Virus record (IMG/VR): IMGVR_UViG_3300042887_002089
Location: 1 to 29,628 of that record
From: a virus
Length of the DNA: 29,628 nucleotides
Direction: 5' to 3' (one strand)
This document shows, piece after piece, positions 27,747 to 29,628 of this stretch. The first letter of the stretch is position 1. Each line of letters opens with the position of its first letter. The translations under genes and the position numbers were made by a program. The notes under the pieces are model-generated. The model ran no database searches. It was given only the letters and a program-made list of their open reading frames with translations, and was not told the origin of the DNA.

Positions 27747-28376
27747 ATGGGAGAAGCCAAATATCCACATCGTCTTGACAAGCTAGCCATCTCTATGATG
27801 TCGGCTATGAATGCCAAAGAGCAGGCTGTCAAGAAATACGGCATAGGCGAAGAGATACCCCTCAGTATTATCTGCTGGTCAGGGGACAAGATAAGTCTCG
27901 TATTGTCAGCATCTTGGGAAGTACAGAAAAGCGCGCCTTCTGACAGATTCGGCAAGGTTAATGATGCACTGTGTATAGCAAGGAAGGGATGGGGTATCGA
28001 CGCCTTCACTCTCATTGCTGAGGGGTTCTGCTCTACTGACCCCTCTGTTACTGATGGCATGGACCTGAGAGAGGCGTTCATCAAGCCTGGTATGCCAGTG
28101 TCTGAGTGTATTGCCATCACACACACAGAGCCAGAAGAGGTGACCTTCATAGCAAAGCCATTCTCACTCACGTATCCAAAGAGGGTTGTATGGGAAGAGG
28201 AGCTGTACTTTCCTGGACAAACAAGGATACGTGGTCAAGACTCTATGTATCCAAGACTAATGAGCAAGGTACTCACTGATGTGGAGTATGAATTACCACC
28301 CGTGGACGAAAATGCGTATTACGAAGAGTTGAGCGAGGGCCTAGCAGAGCATGGCTTTGCATGCCAATGGCTATGA
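27747..28376 (+). CDS. Hypothetical protein, 209 aa
   Basis: A soluble protein not recognised. The first third (HRLDKLAISMMSAMNAKEQAVKKYG) is helical, the middle beta-rich (SWEVQKSAP, CIARKGWGIDAFTLIAEGF), and the C-terminus acidic. TAGCTT six bases before the ATG suggests a leaderless mRNA, divergent from the H1-like gene. Overlaps the next gene by four bases. Confidence 0.7.
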   Translation: MGEAKYPHRLDKLAISMMSAMNAKEQAVKKYGIGEEIPLSIICWSGDKISLVLSASWEVQKSAPSDRFGKVNDALCIARKGWGIDAFTLIAEGFCSTDPSVTDGMDLREAFIKPGMPVSECIAITHTEPEEVTFIAKPFSLTYPKRVVWEEELYFPGQTRIRGQDSMYPRLMSKVLTDVEYELPPVDENAYYEELSEGLAEHGFACQWL

Positions 28377-28606
28377 TGTGGTCGTGGATACTGAGCACAG
28401 TAGGCGTCATAGGGCTGTACCTAGTAGGCAGGAGGCATTGGTGGGGCTGGTGCATAGCCTTCATCAATGAGTGTCTGTGGTGCGTGTATGCGGTCTCTAC
28501 TAAGCAGTATGGGTTTATCTTGGGTGCTATGGCATATGGCGCTATACATGTAGTCAATGCCACTAAGTGGAGGGGTGAGTTACCCGTATCGCCCGTGGAC
28601 TCCTAG
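28373..28606 (+). CDS. Small multi-span membrane protein
   Basis: A 77-residue protein with two or three hydrophobic segments (about 3-19, 27-42, 48-65), Trp-rich. The pattern WGWCIAFINECLWCVYA-x-TKQYGF is reminiscent of half of a PnuC/SemiSWEET-like transporter, but the length is well short of PnuC; it could equally be a small phage membrane protein. I start at ATG 28373 (ATGA overlap with the previous stop); two other in-frame ATGs lie upstream. Confidence 0.6.
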   Translation: MMWSWILSTVGVIGLYLVGRRHWWGWCIAFINECLWCVYAVSTKQYGFILGAMAYGAIHVVNATKWRGELPVSPVDS

Positions 28607-28655
28607 GCGATTCACACACAGTAGAAGCGTGACTCATAGACACACAGTTATACAC

Positions 28656-29177
28656 TCAGGTAAAGCAACTAGGTATGCGCTTATCTCCACGCTTGTAGAT
28701 GTCAACAGTAGAGAGATGTTCTGGCTTGATAGTTCCACTGTACGTGTACGACACGAGCTTGGATGGCAGGGTATTGGTGTGCACGTCTCCACTATCGGCC
28801 TTATTCACTGTGAGTAGTGAGCGGTCAAGGTGCTGTGTGGATACAGCGAGTACGACAGCGCTGTTGTGGTGCTTACTGTCTATGCTGGGCATCTCTACTC
28901 CATCTACGACTATCCAAGACACACTGTCTATACGAGTGTAGTTACGTGCTGCTAGGAAGCCTGCTGAACAGTCAGGGTCATTGGCTAAGTTAATTACACC
29001 AACATCATTAGGGACTAGGCCTATCGAGTAGATGAGGGGTATTACGTCATCTAATGTGGCATGGTAAATTGTCTTTGGAATCGTGTCTTCTAGTAGCATT
29101 GCAGCCTTCTTACTGTATGTGTATATGTGAATCATAGCGACTATCTCTGTGTGGTCCTGAGCATTGAGGCGATTCAT
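28656..29177 (-). CDS. Hypothetical protein, possible ADP-ribosyltransferase-like fold
   Basis: A 173-residue protein. TIYHATLDDVIPLIYSIGLVP-ND--VINLAND--CSAGFLAARNY resembles the YHxT-xxxxI-xxxGLxP and VxLA start of KptA/RES/DarT-like ADP-ribosyltransferase folds, and a later GTIKPEHLS-VDIY strand fits that fold too. Catalytic residues cannot be confirmed. Start could be 29177 or the internal ATG at 29135 (MIHIYTYSKK), which would remove 14 residues. Bases 29178-29381 hold only a GC-rich stretch and no gene I can support. Confidence 0.55.
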   Translation of the reverse strand: MNRLNAQDHTEIVAMIHIYTYSKKAAMLLEDTIPKTIYHATLDDVIPLIYSIGLVPNDVGVINLANDPDCSAGFLAARNYTRIDSVSWIVVDGVEMPSIDSKHHNSAVVLAVSTQHLDRSLLTVNKADSGDVHTNTLPSKLVSYTYSGTIKPEHLSTVDIYKRGDKRIPSCFT

Positions 29178-29381
29178 TCTGATAGGCAGGTGAACAGGCA
29201 GGCTAATAACTAATTATTTATTGGCTACATAGGAATGAGAGTGGGGTCGGCTTGCAGTGTAAGTATCGGGGCTGTCGTGAACTTTCCGCTATCCGATGCG
29301 GGGAGGGGGGGAGCGTGCGGAATATTTTTAGCACCAGCATTCCTTGGATAGATTTATCCAAACCTGGTCTAGACTGACGTC

Positions 29382-29492
29382 ATGAACAAGATTCTTTCCT
29401 TTTCAATCATTGCCGGTTGCGTTTTGCTTGTTGCCTATCTAGTGCGCAAGCTTACCCCTAAAAAATACTGGAAAGATACCTATTTCAGATAA
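29382..29492 (+). CDS. Small single-span membrane protein, 36 aa
   Basis: MNKILSFSIIAGCVLLVAYL then a positively charged tail (VRKLTPKKYWKDTYFR): one membrane segment with a basic C-terminus, expected inside. A TAGACT -10 (29370-29375) lies six bases before the ATG, so it would be leaderless; the -35 (TTGGAT) spacing of 20 is long. Its function is unknown. Confidence 0.6.
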   Translation: MNKILSFSIIAGCVLLVAYLVRKLTPKKYWKDTYFR

Positions 29493-29513
29493 ATTTATCC
29501 GATAAAAAAGGGC

Positions 29514-29544
29514 ACGAAAAAAGCGCCCCCCGAAAGGAGCGCTT
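29514..29544 (-). terminator. Terminator of the gene entering from the right
   Basis: On the minus strand AAGCGC...GCGCTT (29521-29544) with inner GG/CC pairs is followed by six U. Confidence 0.8.
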
Positions 29545-29566
29545 CAATCGTAGGAGGTTGAACTAT

Positions 29567-29628
29567 TTAGCCCTCGGTGACGGTGAATGCAACTGTCATG
29601 TTTGCACCAGCGGTGCTTGAACCAACAC
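29567..29628 (-). CDS. 3' end of a possible structural gene (partial)
   Basis: Only the last 19 codons are inside the window, reading VGSSTAGANMTVAFTVTEG and stop. The small-residue, beta-strand character is like the C-terminal end of a phage tail or capsid protein or an Ig-like domain, but the fragment is too short to assign. A strong terminator follows. Confidence 0.5.
   Translation of the reverse strand, partial: VGSSTAGANMTVAFTVTEG

Noticed and set aside
29178-29381. A gene in the 204-base gap before the 36-aa membrane protein
   Set aside because: No start with ribosome-binding site or reasonable codon pattern; only G-rich and A/T-rich stretches seen.

Overview
The window reads as part of a tailed-phage genome, most likely of a phage of Actinobacteria. 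It carries a WhiB-family regulator (an actinobacterial and actinophage family), a DUF932 protein, a TOPRIM primase fused to an ATPase, a SNF2 helicase, a class II ribonucleotide reductase with a thioredoxin, three tRNAs, and many small genes of unknown function. Many promoters have a TANNNT -10 box exactly six bases before an ATG, the leaderless architecture common in Actinobacteria. No terminase large subunit, portal or capsid gene is seen. Only the last bases at the right edge look like the end of a structural gene, so this is mainly the accessory, replication and metabolism arm.

Layout. 1-3.0 kb (minus): a VWA/HExxH protein, a MoxR-like AAA ATPase and a small coiled-coil protein. 3.0-12.0 kb: a mosaic of small, mostly unknown genes on both strands, each with its own promoter and terminator, separated by elaborate intergenic repeats. 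12.0-15.3 kb: small regulators and the SNF2 helicase. 15.2-17.8 kb (minus): a PAPS-reductase-like protein, a small protein and an NGQHR ParB-like protein. 17.9-25.0 kb (plus): DUF932, WhiB, primase-ATPase, HTH and RHH DNA-binding proteins, thioredoxin and three tRNAs (Arg-TCT, Met/Ile-CAT, Arg-CCT). 25.0-27.7 kb (minus): class II RNR, a zinc protein and a histone-H1-like basic protein. 27.7-29.6 kb: unknown proteins, small membrane proteins and a partial gene entering from the right.

The most unusual part is 3-12 kb. It holds (i) six copies of a 16-17 residue all-hydrophobic peptide gene, usually overlapping the stop codon of the gene before it; (ii) ten copies, all in plus orientation whatever the direction of the neighbouring genes, of a 15-base box (TCTTNCNCCACCGTC) followed by an AGCCCCG element, which in the clearest copies is the constant loop of a hairpin with an unrelated 11-12 bp stem each time; (iii) two copies of a roughly 150-base element with three stems that differ in sequence but keep pairing; (iv) a second AGCCCCG hairpin family, two copies of which follow strong TTGACA promoters; and (v) a promoter family with a conserved TGTGACAAAnGnCA site at -35 or displaced upstream by one or two helical turns. 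Together these suggest a coordinated regulon of small accessory modules, each pairing a protein, often a membrane peptide, with a structured RNA. That reading is inference; the repeats, pairings and ORFs are directly visible.

A separate whole-region signal is the hexamer ACCCGT. I count 22 copies on the plus strand between 19.5 and 28.6 kb and none of the reverse complement, although genes in that stretch run in both directions.
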